NCBI GenBank assembly: GCA_043802345.1
Contig: JAZDLC010000166.1
Location: 1-16,077 of the forward strand
DNA: 16,077 nucleotides
Direction of reading: 5' to 3'
DNA from: JAZDLC01 sp043802345
GTDB lineage: Bacteria; Planctomycetota; B15-G4; JADJEK01
Below, piece by piece: positions 6,296 through 13,659 of the stretch. Numbering within the stretch: the first letter of the stretch is position 1; every line of letters starts with the position of its first letter. A program made the translations under genes and the position numbers. The notes under the pieces were generated by a model. The model did no database searches, had not been told where the DNA came from, and saw nothing but the letters and a program-made list of their open reading frames with translations.

Positions 6296-7843
6296 TCAGG
6301 GAAGCATCTGCACCCGGAGCGCGTTCGTCAGGCCGATGGACGGGGATGGCAGGCTGGAATCCTCATAAATCACTTGGACATACCAGACTGCGGTTCCGCC
6401 ACCCTGAATTCCCGGAATCGTGAGCGACCCGTTTCCGTCCAGCACCAGCGGGCCGACGCCGACCCCCGGCACCGGGACCAGCAGTCCCCCTTTGAAGCTC
6501 GTCGGATGGCTGGTGAGCCCCACCTGGATCAGGGCGGCACCGCCCGGGGACCCACCCGTCATCTCGAGATCGGCGGTCGTTCCGCTCGAGAGATCTCCGC
6601 CACATAGGGAAAGATTCCCACTGCCGGGCCCTCCGTAGCCGACGTCGAGCTGGCAGGTATCCCCCACATCACAGTGCAGGCAGGCCCGCCAATCACGATA
6701 ACTACTTATTCTATAAATTGTTATCGCACTGAAGACGTTCGCGCAAGTGAGATACGCGTTCATCGTGTTGCTGGGACAGTCGCAGTGGATCCCGCTCCAG
6801 TTGTGACCCAACTCGTGGGCGGAGAGATCCGCCCGGCAGCTGGAGCCGCTGATGTTCTCCACGAGGCTGTATCCAGTTCCAGCGGAACACAATACGCGCA
6901 GATAGGCGATGCCGATGACGCTGCCGGAGAGGTTCCGACCGGTGAACATGTGGGCGACGTCACGCAGGTCGCCCGTGTGGTTGGCATTCCACTCATTGAG
7001 AAACTGAGTGAGCAGCGTCTCGGGATCGCTGCTCGTGTAGGCGTCGCTGTTGGAGGTGTAGACATTGATCAGCGTGATCGCGTGGGCGATGTTCACGTCG
7101 CGCTCGTACTGGAGGTTGACCGCGTTGATCACGGCGTTGATCCGGCTCTCCACCCCGCTGACGCTGCCCAGATCGACGTAGTACTCGTAGTCGGTCTCGA
7201 TGGCCAGTTCGCAAACCCAGAGGTTGCTGCAGGTCATCTTCGCACTGCCTCCCAGGGGGTCGGGCGCGATCGGCTCGCCGGCCGTATCGTCCACGCCACA
7301 ACGGTTCTCGGGCCGAGCCAGGACGCTGTCGCCATGGTAGACGGCGTGCAGACCAGCGGGTGCGCCGGCGATCTCCTGGGAAACGGGCACGACATGAATG
7401 GAGCTTCCGTCCTGGAAGAAAAGGCTCGCCTCCAGTCCCTCTGCCAGTGACGCGGCCACGGCGGAGCCCTCCCTTCCCACCACAACCCCCCGCTTGGTGA
7501 GGATCGGACCCGGCGCAACCCGAGTCACGATTCCGCCTGCCCCGTGGACGCGGACTTCGTATCTGTCCGAGCGGTTGGAGTGCGGGCTCAGAGCCAGTAC
7601 ATACTGACTCCCGGAAAAAGGCACTGTCACGCTCAGGGGGCCGTCATGGAATGCCGGCAGATTGAGGTCGATCAGTTCGCAGTCGATCAGGCCAAATGCC
7701 TGATTGACCATCTCCTCGGAGATCGGCTCGTCCGGGAGCACGGCAGTCTGCTGGGCCCGGGCGAGGCTGCCGGTGAGAATCGCTACCAAGGAAGCACACA
7801 AGACGATCGGAACGAGACGATGTCGAGACTCAAAGAGCATCAT
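6296..7843 (-). CDS. Secreted M12B-like zinc metalloprotease, copy 2
   Basis: 515 residues from the ATGATG at 7843, chosen over the longer frame to 8029 because GAGGAGGT lies 9 nt upstream and a signal peptide (1-30, cleavage after ARA) follows at once. Same plan as copy 1: prodomain with RPENRCGVDD (C182, ADAM-like cysteine switch); metzincin site HELGHNWSGIH (H343, E344, H347, H353); Met-turn TMNAYLTC (M361); C-terminal domain about 397-515, ending ALRVQMLP. The prodomains share long blocks (RSD.YEVR, APGPILTKRG) and the catalytic domains share ETDYEYYVDLGS, DLRDVAHM and LVENISG.SCRADLSAHE, so the copies arose by tandem duplication and then diverged. An AT-rich, rare-codon patch occurs between the Met-turn and the C-terminal domain (see findings). 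Confidence 0.9.
   Translation of the reverse strand: MMLFESRHRLVPIVLCASLVAILTGSLARAQQTAVLPDEPISEEMVNQAFGLIDCELIDLNLPAFHDGPLSVTVPFSGSQYVLALSPHSNRSDRYEVRVHGAGGIVTRVAPGPILTKRGVVVGREGSAVAASLAEGLEASLFFQDGSSIHVVPVSQEIAGAPAGLHAVYHGDSVLARPENRCGVDDTAGEPIAPDPLGGSAKMTCSNLWVCELAIETDYEYYVDLGSVSGVESRINAVINAVNLQYERDVNIAHAITLINVYTSNSDAYTSSDPETLLTQFLNEWNANHTGDLRDVAHMFTGRNLSGSVIGIAYLRVLCSAGTGYSLVENISGSSCRADLSAHELGHNWSGIHCDCPSNTMNAYLTCANVFSAITIYRISSYRDWRACLHCDVGDTCQLDVGYGGPGSGNLSLCGGDLSSGTTADLEMTGGSPGGAALIQVGLTSHPTSFKGGLLVPVPGVGVGPLVLDGNGSLTIPGIQGGGTAVWYVQVIYEDSSLPSPSIGLTNALRVQMLP
6696..6726. repeat. AT-rich patch flanked by a 7-bp inverted repeat inside metalloprotease copy 2
   Basis: CGATAAC (6696-6702) and GTTATCG (6720-6726) are perfect inverted repeats around a 17-nt spacer that is almost wholly A/T. 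Between 6697 and 6725 only 6 of 29 bases are G or C, in a gene that is otherwise strongly GC-rich. It stays in frame and encodes residues around SAITIYRISSYR. It resembles an operator or promoter core, but sits within coding sequence. Confidence 0.7.
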
Positions 7844-8011
7844 GGGTACGGAACCTCCTCGGGAATCTGGAGCGCAAACGCCGGCCAGGCTGGAGGCCGG
7901 GGATGCTGGGGAACGCTCGGCGACCACACCCAGTGTACTGGCACGGGCAGGAGAGGCACAAGCACCGGGAATTGGACAATACGGCCCGATGAGATCCCGG
8001 AAGTCCCCCGG
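7844..8011. promoter_or_regulatory. Divergent promoter region between metalloprotease copy 2 and the aspartic protease
   Basis: This short region separates two divergently read secreted-protease genes and must hold a promoter for each. On the minus side is the Shine-Dalgarno of copy 2. CCGGCC (7881-7886) and GGCCGG (7895-7900) form a 6-bp hairpin or dyad with an 8-nt loop, a possible operator. AGGAGAGG around 7949-7956 is the best plus-strand ribosome-binding candidate, but no ATG, GTG or TTG follows it in the aspartic protease frame. No -35/-10 pair is convincing. Confidence 0.35.
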
Positions 8012-8065
8012 CGCCGGCCCGGTCGCCACCGTTCCGGTCTTCGGTCCCTCCTGGCGATCGCGACC

Positions 8066-9577
8066 ATGTTGCTTCCCGTCGCCGTCCAGGCGCAGCTTTC
8101 GCCGACGGCCGATCAGGTGCGGGAGAAGGTCCAGAAGAGCTGTTTCGGCTCGCGATCAGAACCTGTCCTGATCCAGGGTGGCGGAGAGCAGATGGGGGTC
8201 GACATGACCTACTGGGCGATCCTCCACCCCGACGGCCGGTTCGTGATGCAGACCGAAGGCCTGCTCCCGGGCACCTCCGGATTCGACGGCAAGACCTGCT
8301 GGAGTGTCGACTGGGGCGGAACCCCGCAGACGCTTCGCCTTTCCGATCGGCACCGGACGCTTGCCACGACCTGGTTTCCGTATGGGTTGGCCCTCCAGCC
8401 GGACGGCCCGATCACGTTCAGCCTGGACGAATCGTCCGAGATGGACGATGACGATGAAGGAGTGCTGGTGGCCGGCGTGCGGGTCGGCGATTTCGAGTCG
8501 CGTCTCCTCGTGAATCGCGAGAGCTGGCTGCCGGTGGGACTGGAATACAAGTCCGAGGCGGGCACCCCCGTGCGCCAGACCTTCGCGGATCACCGCCAGG
8601 TTCTCGGGGTCACCCTCCCGTTCTTCGTCTCCTCGGTCCAGGAAGGAGGCTTCGTCGACGAGTTCCGCATCGATTCCGTGCAGGAGGCGCCCCGCACGCT
8701 GGCCGACCCCTTCGCCCCGAGGCAGGCCCGTCCCACCGACATGGAGTTCGATCCTGACCAGCCGTCCGAGGTGAAGGTCCGGCGCGTTCCTTCCGGACAT
8801 ATCCTGATCCGGGCCAGCCTCGATGGCGGTGATGAGCGCTGGTTCATCCTCGACTCGGGCGCCGGAGCGATGTGCATCTCGCCGGAGGTCGCGGACGAGT
8901 TCGAGATGGAGAGCTTCGGCAAGGTGCCCGCCGCCGGGGTGGGCGGCCTGACGGTCTCCAGATTCCGCCGGGGTGCCTCCCTGACCGTGGGTCCGCTCTA
9001 TCTCGCGAACCCCACCTTCGTGGAGCTGGACCTCGCCTTCCTGGAGCCTCTCTTCGGCGTCGAGATCGCCGGCATCTGCGGATTCGGGCTGTTCAGCCGG
9101 GCCGTGGTCGTCCTCGACCTCAAGCAGAACACGCTCGCCCTCCACGACCCCGATCAGTTCCAGTTGGAGAACCCGAAGTGGGAGGATCTGATCCTGTATT
9201 CCAGGCATCCGGTGGTCCGCGCCAGCTTTGAAGGGGACCATGCAGGGCTCCTCCGGATCGACACGGGCGCCGGCGGAACGGTCACCTTTCACGCGAACAG
9301 CGTGAAGAAGTACGCGCTGCTGGAGGATCGCGAGACCAACGCATCCGCGGCCGGTGGCGTGGGCGGCATGATCCAGATGCGGACCGGCCAGATCGCCTGG
9401 TTTGAACTGGGCGGCCACCGCTTCGAGCACCCCTCCGTGGACTTCGCCATCGAGGACAAGGGTGCCTTCTCCGACGAGGATATAGACGGCAACCTCGGAA
9501 CGCGCTTCCTGGAACCGTTCCGCCTCGTGTTCGACTACGCCAACGAGCGGATCGCCTTTGTCGAGCGGAAGCCCTGA
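8066..9577 (+). CDS. Secreted two-lobed aspartic protease (retropepsin-like), start uncertain
   Basis: 503 residues if counted from ATG 8066, but that leaves only MLLPVAVQAQ as a signal sequence. The same open frame upstream encodes RHRSGLRSLLAIAT, which would complete a normal signal peptide, so the true N-terminus is probably at about 7990-8015. Residues 15-215 form a beta-rich, LolA-like N-terminal domain with an acidic stretch (DESSEMDDDDEG, 121-132). Two aspartic protease lobes follow: FILDSGAGAM (catalytic D263) and LRIDTGAGGT (D399), each followed by GVGG..... and a hydrophobic strand (GICGFGLFSRAVVVLDL, and GNLGTRFLEPFRLVFDY at 475-491). Having both Asp motifs in one chain suggests a self-sufficient enzyme that does not need to dimerise. 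It probably acts outside the cytoplasm. Its TGA directly abuts the stop codon of nadE. Confidence 0.82.
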   Translation: MLLPVAVQAQLSPTADQVREKVQKSCFGSRSEPVLIQGGGEQMGVDMTYWAILHPDGRFVMQTEGLLPGTSGFDGKTCWSVDWGGTPQTLRLSDRHRTLATTWFPYGLALQPDGPITFSLDESSEMDDDDEGVLVAGVRVGDFESRLLVNRESWLPVGLEYKSEAGTPVRQTFADHRQVLGVTLPFFVSSVQEGGFVDEFRIDSVQEAPRTLADPFAPRQARPTDMEFDPDQPSEVKVRRVPSGHILIRASLDGGDERWFILDSGAGAMCISPEVADEFEMESFGKVPAAGVGGLTVSRFRRGASLTVGPLYLANPTFVELDLAFLEPLFGVEIAGICGFGLFSRAVVVLDLKQNTLALHDPDQFQLENPKWEDLILYSRHPVVRASFEGDHAGLLRIDTGAGGTVTFHANSVKKYALLEDRETNASAAGGVGGMIQMRTGQIAWFELGGHRFEHPSVDFAIEDKGAFSDEDIDGNLGTRFLEPFRLVFDYANERIAFVERKP

Positions 9578-11209
9578 TCACGCGATCGGCAGCCGCCGGC
9601 CGATCCCGAAGGCGCGCGCGGTAATGCGAATCCCCGGGGCGGCCTGACGGCGCTTGTACTCGGAGATCCGGATCAGCCGCTCAAGTCGCTCCACCAGATC
9701 CCGCTGATACCCCCGCTCGACACATTCCTCGACGGTGCACTCCTGCTCGACCAGGAGATCGGTGAGAGGGCCAACCACGTCGTAGTCGAACGGATCGACC
9801 TGCCCGCTCCGGAGTTCCGCGGACGGCGGCTTCTCCAGGGTGCTCTGCGGAATCAGGGCCATGCCGGCACGCCGGTTCACATGGCGGCAAATCGAGTAGA
9901 CCCTCGGTTTCGACACGTCGGCGATCACCATCAGTCCGCCGTTCATGTCGCCGTAGAGAGTGCAGTACCCGAGCGCCACCTCGGTCTTGTTGCCCGTCGA
10001 GAGCAGCAGCGAGCCTTCCTTGTTCGAGAGCGCCATCAGGATCGCCCCCCTGGCCCGAGCCTGGAGGTTCTCCTCGGTCACATCTTCCTCGGTTCCCTCG
10101 AAGGACGGCGCCAGGATCTCGAGGTACGCCTCGAAGACCTTCTCGATCGGGATGCTCCGGTACTGGATGCCGAGATTCTCGGCCAGTTGCCGGGCGTCGT
10201 CCCTGGAGTGGTCGCTCGAGTATCTGGACGGCATGGAGACGCCGAGCACGTTTTCGGAGCCGAGCGCTTCGGCCGCGATCGCAGCGACGAGGGCGGAGTC
10301 GACCCCGCCGGAAAGGCCGAGCAGGGCGGACTTGAAGCCGGTTCGGCGGGCATACTCGCGGACCCCCAGCACCAGGGCGCCAAAGGCCTCCTCGTCATCC
10401 TCGAAGGAGCGGTCCTCCACCTCGGGGCTCGGCGTCCCATCGCGATTCAGGTCGACGAGCACCAGGTCTTCCTCGAACAGCTTGCCGCGGCCGATGAGCC
10501 GTCCCGCGCCGTCATACGCCAGCGAGTCGCCGTCGAAGATCAGTTCCCCCTCGTACCCATCTTCGCTCCCGACCTGGTTCACGAACAGCATCGGCTTCCC
10601 GCACTCCTTGACGTGCCTCTCGAGCAACTTCCGGCGCGCCTGTCCCTTGCCGACGTTGAACGGCGAGGCGGACAGGTTGATGATCAGATCCGCGCCACCC
10701 TCCACCTGGGCTCGAGTGACCTTCGTGCCGTAGTTCGCGTCCCAGAGGTCCTCACAGGTCTGGATCCCGACGCGGGTGCCGTCCAGATCGACCACCAGCG
10801 ACTCCTCCCCCCGGGAGAAGTACCTCTGTTCGAAAAAGACGTCGTACTCCGGCAAGAGGTTCTTGTGGTGAATGCCCAGGATCATGCCGTTCCTTAGGAC
10901 CGCAGCCGCGTTGTAGACCACGAGCTGTCCGTTCGGTCCCAGCTTCTCCGGATCGAAATCGACAAACCCGACCACCAGCGCCATTTCACCGGAATCCCTG
11001 GCCAGCTCGTCCAAGGCCTCCCGCTGGCGGTTCAGCAGCGGCCTGCGGTGAATCAGATCCAGGAGCGGATACCCGGTGAGCGTCAGCTCGGGGAAGGCCA
11101 CCACCTCTGCCGAGGCCCGCCGCGCCCGCTCGGCGAACTGCCTGATGGAGCGCAGGTTCGCCTCGACTCCGCCCACGACCGTGTTCATCTGGGCCAACGC
11201 GATGCGCAT
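9578..11209 (-). CDS. nadE: Glutamine-dependent NAD+ synthetase
   Basis: 543 residues, a normal length for the two-domain form. It makes NAD+ from nicotinate adenine dinucleotide, ATP and glutamine, the last step of NAD biosynthesis, in the cytoplasm. The N-terminal nitrilase-type amidase (about 1-255) has the triad E41 (FPELTLTGYP), K116 (HHKNLLPEYD) and C152 (IQTCEDLWD), which releases ammonia from glutamine. The C-terminal synthetase domain (about 270-543) has the ATP-binding PP-loop SGGVDS (300-305), STGNKTE (404-410) and a GDMNGGL segment typical of the family. The start is taken at ATG 11209, with GAGAGG about 9 nt upstream; the TTG at 11233 would add eight poorly supported residues. 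It is convergent with the aspartic protease with no gap, and divergent from the NPCBM gene. Confidence 0.96.
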   Translation of the reverse strand: MRIALAQMNTVVGGVEANLRSIRQFAERARRASAEVVAFPELTLTGYPLLDLIHRRPLLNRQREALDELARDSGEMALVVGFVDFDPEKLGPNGQLVVYNAAAVLRNGMILGIHHKNLLPEYDVFFEQRYFSRGEESLVVDLDGTRVGIQTCEDLWDANYGTKVTRAQVEGGADLIINLSASPFNVGKGQARRKLLERHVKECGKPMLFVNQVGSEDGYEGELIFDGDSLAYDGAGRLIGRGKLFEEDLVLVDLNRDGTPSPEVEDRSFEDDEEAFGALVLGVREYARRTGFKSALLGLSGGVDSALVAAIAAEALGSENVLGVSMPSRYSSDHSRDDARQLAENLGIQYRSIPIEKVFEAYLEILAPSFEGTEEDVTEENLQARARGAILMALSNKEGSLLLSTGNKTEVALGYCTLYGDMNGGLMVIADVSKPRVYSICRHVNRRAGMALIPQSTLEKPPSAELRSGQVDPFDYDVVGPLTDLLVEQECTVEECVERGYQRDLVERLERLIRISEYKRRQAAPGIRITARAFGIGRRLPIA

Positions 11210-11263
11210 GCTCCGTTGCCTCTCAATCGACAATGACTACCCTAGATTCACGAGTATGCTGGG

Positions 11264-13642
11264 ATGACCATGATACGGATCCTCTTCCTCGAGTCGGTAC
11301 TGATCTTCGCCCTGTCGATCTCCGCGGGAGCGCAGCCCGCCGGGACCTTCGGCCCGGTATCGCCGCAGGTACGCCTTCTGGAGGGCGATCCGGCCCAACT
11401 CGAGGTGGAGCTGGATCGCTCCGACCTGGTTGAGTGGCCCGGCTTCCGCCTGCGAGCGCGGGTCACCAATCATTCCGACGCGGCAGTGCGCGTCGGCGGC
11501 GTCGACCTGATGGATCGCGTCCCCGGCCAGACTCTGGCAGAGCCGTCCCAGCTCCGCGTACTCACCTTCGACCAGCGGGGCGACCTCGAGGTCCGCGTCT
11601 TCCCTCTGGCCACCAGGGTCGAAAGCCGGCGGTTCGTGGCCGCTGCCCTCCCCGGACGCGGCGCAGCGATGGTGGCCGGCTTCATCACCGGGGACAGCGC
11701 GCACCTGGCCCTGGAGCTGGAGCGGAGCCAGTTGGCGCTTTCGGCCTGGACCGATGCTGGTGATCTCACCCTGGAGCCTGGTCAGAGCCTGGCCACTCCG
11801 GAGCTGACGGTGCTCTTTTGCGACGACGGCCTGCGCGGCCTCGAGTGGCTCTTCGAGCAGATGGAACTCCAGGGCCAGGATGAGCCGTTCCCCCTGAACT
11901 CCGCGCCCGCCGTGCCCCTGGATCTCTTTGCCGGCGACGGAACCCCCTCCGTATGGAGGCCACGTGGGCCGGCGCACGAACTCCTGCTGCGAAACGCCGG
12001 GCCGGAGATCCTGCTTTGCGGTTCCTCGTTCAGGGACATGGGACTGGATGGAAACCACCTCCACCGGATCTCCGAGATTCTCGGGAAGGACCAGGAGCGC
12101 GATCTCGGCCTCTTTTCGCGGGGACTCCAGTTGCCGCTCGCCCCAGCGTCGGAGATCCGCCTCAGGGTTACTCCGACCGGAACTTCCTGGAGCCCGCACA
12201 CCGGGTTCGAGCTGCTGCTTCTGCGGAACTTCGGTCCGGACCTGCCGATGAAACTCGAGCCGGTGGAAAGCAACGACCCGGCCCTCGCGGAGCTGCTGGC
12301 GACCACGCTGAACGAGAGCGGCGTGGTCATCGCCAACCATCGCGGAACAGAGGTCCTCGACCTCCTGCCGGCGGCGCTGGATGCCATTCTGGCTCCCACG
12401 GTCATTCCGTACCGCGCGAAGCGGGCGACCGTTCCCGGCCTGGATGAGGAGCACCTTTTTGCCCTCCGCTCCGCCAATCTCGAGTGGGCGCTCGACTTTC
12501 CAGCCCAGGATCTGGCCGGTAGCGCCTGGCTGGTCTCCCCCGAGGCGGGGTTGCTGGTGACTCCGCTGCAACCGGTGCTCGCCGACGGCCTCCCTGGAGC
12601 CAGGGGTTTCGCCGCGCACGTCGGGCGTGGTCTGGTCCTCGTGACCATGGACCTTTCGGCCGAGGACCGAAACGCCCTGGTCAGTCACTGCCTGGATCGT
12701 GACCGCGCCCTCGACGCGATGAGGCAGGCGGCGCTGGCCAGGATTGCCGTGAACGCTCCCGGAAAGCCGACCGGACTGTTCCGGGAACTCGGGCTGGAGC
12801 GGTACCAGTCCGAGGACCTCGTGCCGGCCGATGTGGCCGCCATGAACAAGTGGGCCGTCTTGATTCCGGGCGGAAGGAGGCGGATCCGGACCCTGCTGAT
12901 CCGTCCGGGCCTGCCCTCCAGGGAGCAGGTGCTCGAGCTGGGGCGGAACATGACTCTCGGGCTCGACACCGAGATTGGAGACGGAGAACTGCTCGTGTTC
13001 GTGGTCCGGCGGGCGCCGGCGCCCTCGCCGCTCGGCTACCAGGTGAACATCGACAACACGCCGCTGGGTCCTCCCATCGCCCCTCGCGGCGAAGATCCGG
13101 CGAACTGGCAGGAGGATGTCTGGCTGCTGGGAAAGGACCTGATTCGAAATCGCGGCAGGGTCACGCTCAATGTGGTGCCCATCGGCGGCGCCCTGCCCCT
13201 GGCCCGCATCGGTTTCTTCCGCTACCGGCCAAAGCCGGGCATCCCACTCCATTCTCTCAGCCCGCTGGACGTCCAGCATGGGGGAGCGGCCCCGAAGTTC
13301 AATCGTTCCGCCGGCGGCAACGTGCTCAGGATCGCCGGCGAGGCGTTCCTGTTCGGTATCGGTTGCGGCGGCAATACGCGCATCGAGTACCCGCTGAATG
13401 GCAACTACGAGAGCTTCCTGGTCCGGGCGGGCATCGATGCCGAGGTGGGAAGACAAGGCGCGGCTGTACTGCGCATTCTCCTGGACGGAGAAGAGCGGTA
13501 TCGTTCCGACCACCTTCGGGGAGGCGACGAGGCGCTCCCGATCAGCGTCAATGTCAAGAACGCCCGCCGCCTGGTCCTCGAGGTGTCCGCCGGGGATGCT
13601 GAATCCCATCTCGATCTGGTGGACGCGCGCCTGACGCGGTAG
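11264..13642 (+). CDS. Large exported protein with C-terminal NPCBM domain
   Basis: 792 residues. Signal peptide 1 to about 23 (ILFLESVLIFALSISAGA). Residues 40-200 form a beta-sandwich-like region (PGFRLRARVTNHSDAAVRVGGVDL at 59-82, split at HSD; LTLEPGQSLATPELTVLFCDDG 168-189) that resembles the N-terminal domain of GH36-type alpha-galactosidases. The middle (about 200-650) is not recognised and shows none of the catalytic-barrel motifs I would expect. Residues about 661-790 match the NPCBM putative carbohydrate-binding module, with LRIAGEAFLFGIGCGGNTRI (688-707), YESFLVRAGIDAEV and ILLDGEERYRSD. A polysaccharide-binding or degrading role at the cell surface is likely but not shown. The gene starts 54 bp from divergent nadE, ribosome-binding site weak. 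It is followed within 17 bp by the tRNA methyltransferase. Confidence 0.8.
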   Translation: MTMIRILFLESVLIFALSISAGAQPAGTFGPVSPQVRLLEGDPAQLEVELDRSDLVEWPGFRLRARVTNHSDAAVRVGGVDLMDRVPGQTLAEPSQLRVLTFDQRGDLEVRVFPLATRVESRRFVAAALPGRGAAMVAGFITGDSAHLALELERSQLALSAWTDAGDLTLEPGQSLATPELTVLFCDDGLRGLEWLFEQMELQGQDEPFPLNSAPAVPLDLFAGDGTPSVWRPRGPAHELLLRNAGPEILLCGSSFRDMGLDGNHLHRISEILGKDQERDLGLFSRGLQLPLAPASEIRLRVTPTGTSWSPHTGFELLLLRNFGPDLPMKLEPVESNDPALAELLATTLNESGVVIANHRGTEVLDLLPAALDAILAPTVIPYRAKRATVPGLDEEHLFALRSANLEWALDFPAQDLAGSAWLVSPEAGLLVTPLQPVLADGLPGARGFAAHVGRGLVLVTMDLSAEDRNALVSHCLDRDRALDAMRQAALARIAVNAPGKPTGLFRELGLERYQSEDLVPADVAAMNKWAVLIPGGRRRIRTLLIRPGLPSREQVLELGRNMTLGLDTEIGDGELLVFVVRRAPAPSPLGYQVNIDNTPLGPPIAPRGEDPANWQEDVWLLGKDLIRNRGRVTLNVVPIGGALPLARIGFFRYRPKPGIPLHSLSPLDVQHGGAAPKFNRSAGGNVLRIAGEAFLFGIGCGGNTRIEYPLNGNYESFLVRAGIDAEVGRQGAAVLRILLDGEERYRSDHLRGGDEALPISVNVKNARRLVLEVSAGDAESHLDLVDARLTR

Positions 13643-13648
13643 GAAAGC

Positions 13649-13654
13649 GGAGAG
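13649..13654 (+). promoter_or_regulatory. Ribosome-binding site that points to a non-ATG start for the methyltransferase
   Basis: GGAGAG ends 5 nt before an ATC codon at 13660 that begins ITDKKTRTPRFSF, directly ahead of the conserved first strand VLVGPRYGGNVG. The first conventional start in frame (GTG 13699) has no Shine-Dalgarno and would cut into that strand. The site thus favours initiation at ATC 13660, or an ATG miscalled as ATC. Confidence 0.5.
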
Positions 13655-13659
13655 AACCG

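Noticed and set aside
7844..8029. N-terminal extension of metalloprotease copy 2 to 8029
   Set aside because: The extension precedes a normal signal peptide and has no homology in copy 1; a good Shine-Dalgarno supports the start at 7843.
8156..9430. A 424-residue open frame antisense to the aspartic protease
   Set aside because: Composition is typical of complement frames (rich in His, Gly, Glu, Arg); the sense strand carries clear DSGA and DTGA motifs.
11237..13609. A 790-residue open frame antisense to the NPCBM gene
   Set aside because: It mirrors the sense gene almost end to end, has low-complexity Gln/Arg/Gly-rich content, no signal or domain and no ribosome-binding site. Long antisense frames are expected in GC-rich genes; the sense frame has a signal peptide and an NPCBM domain.
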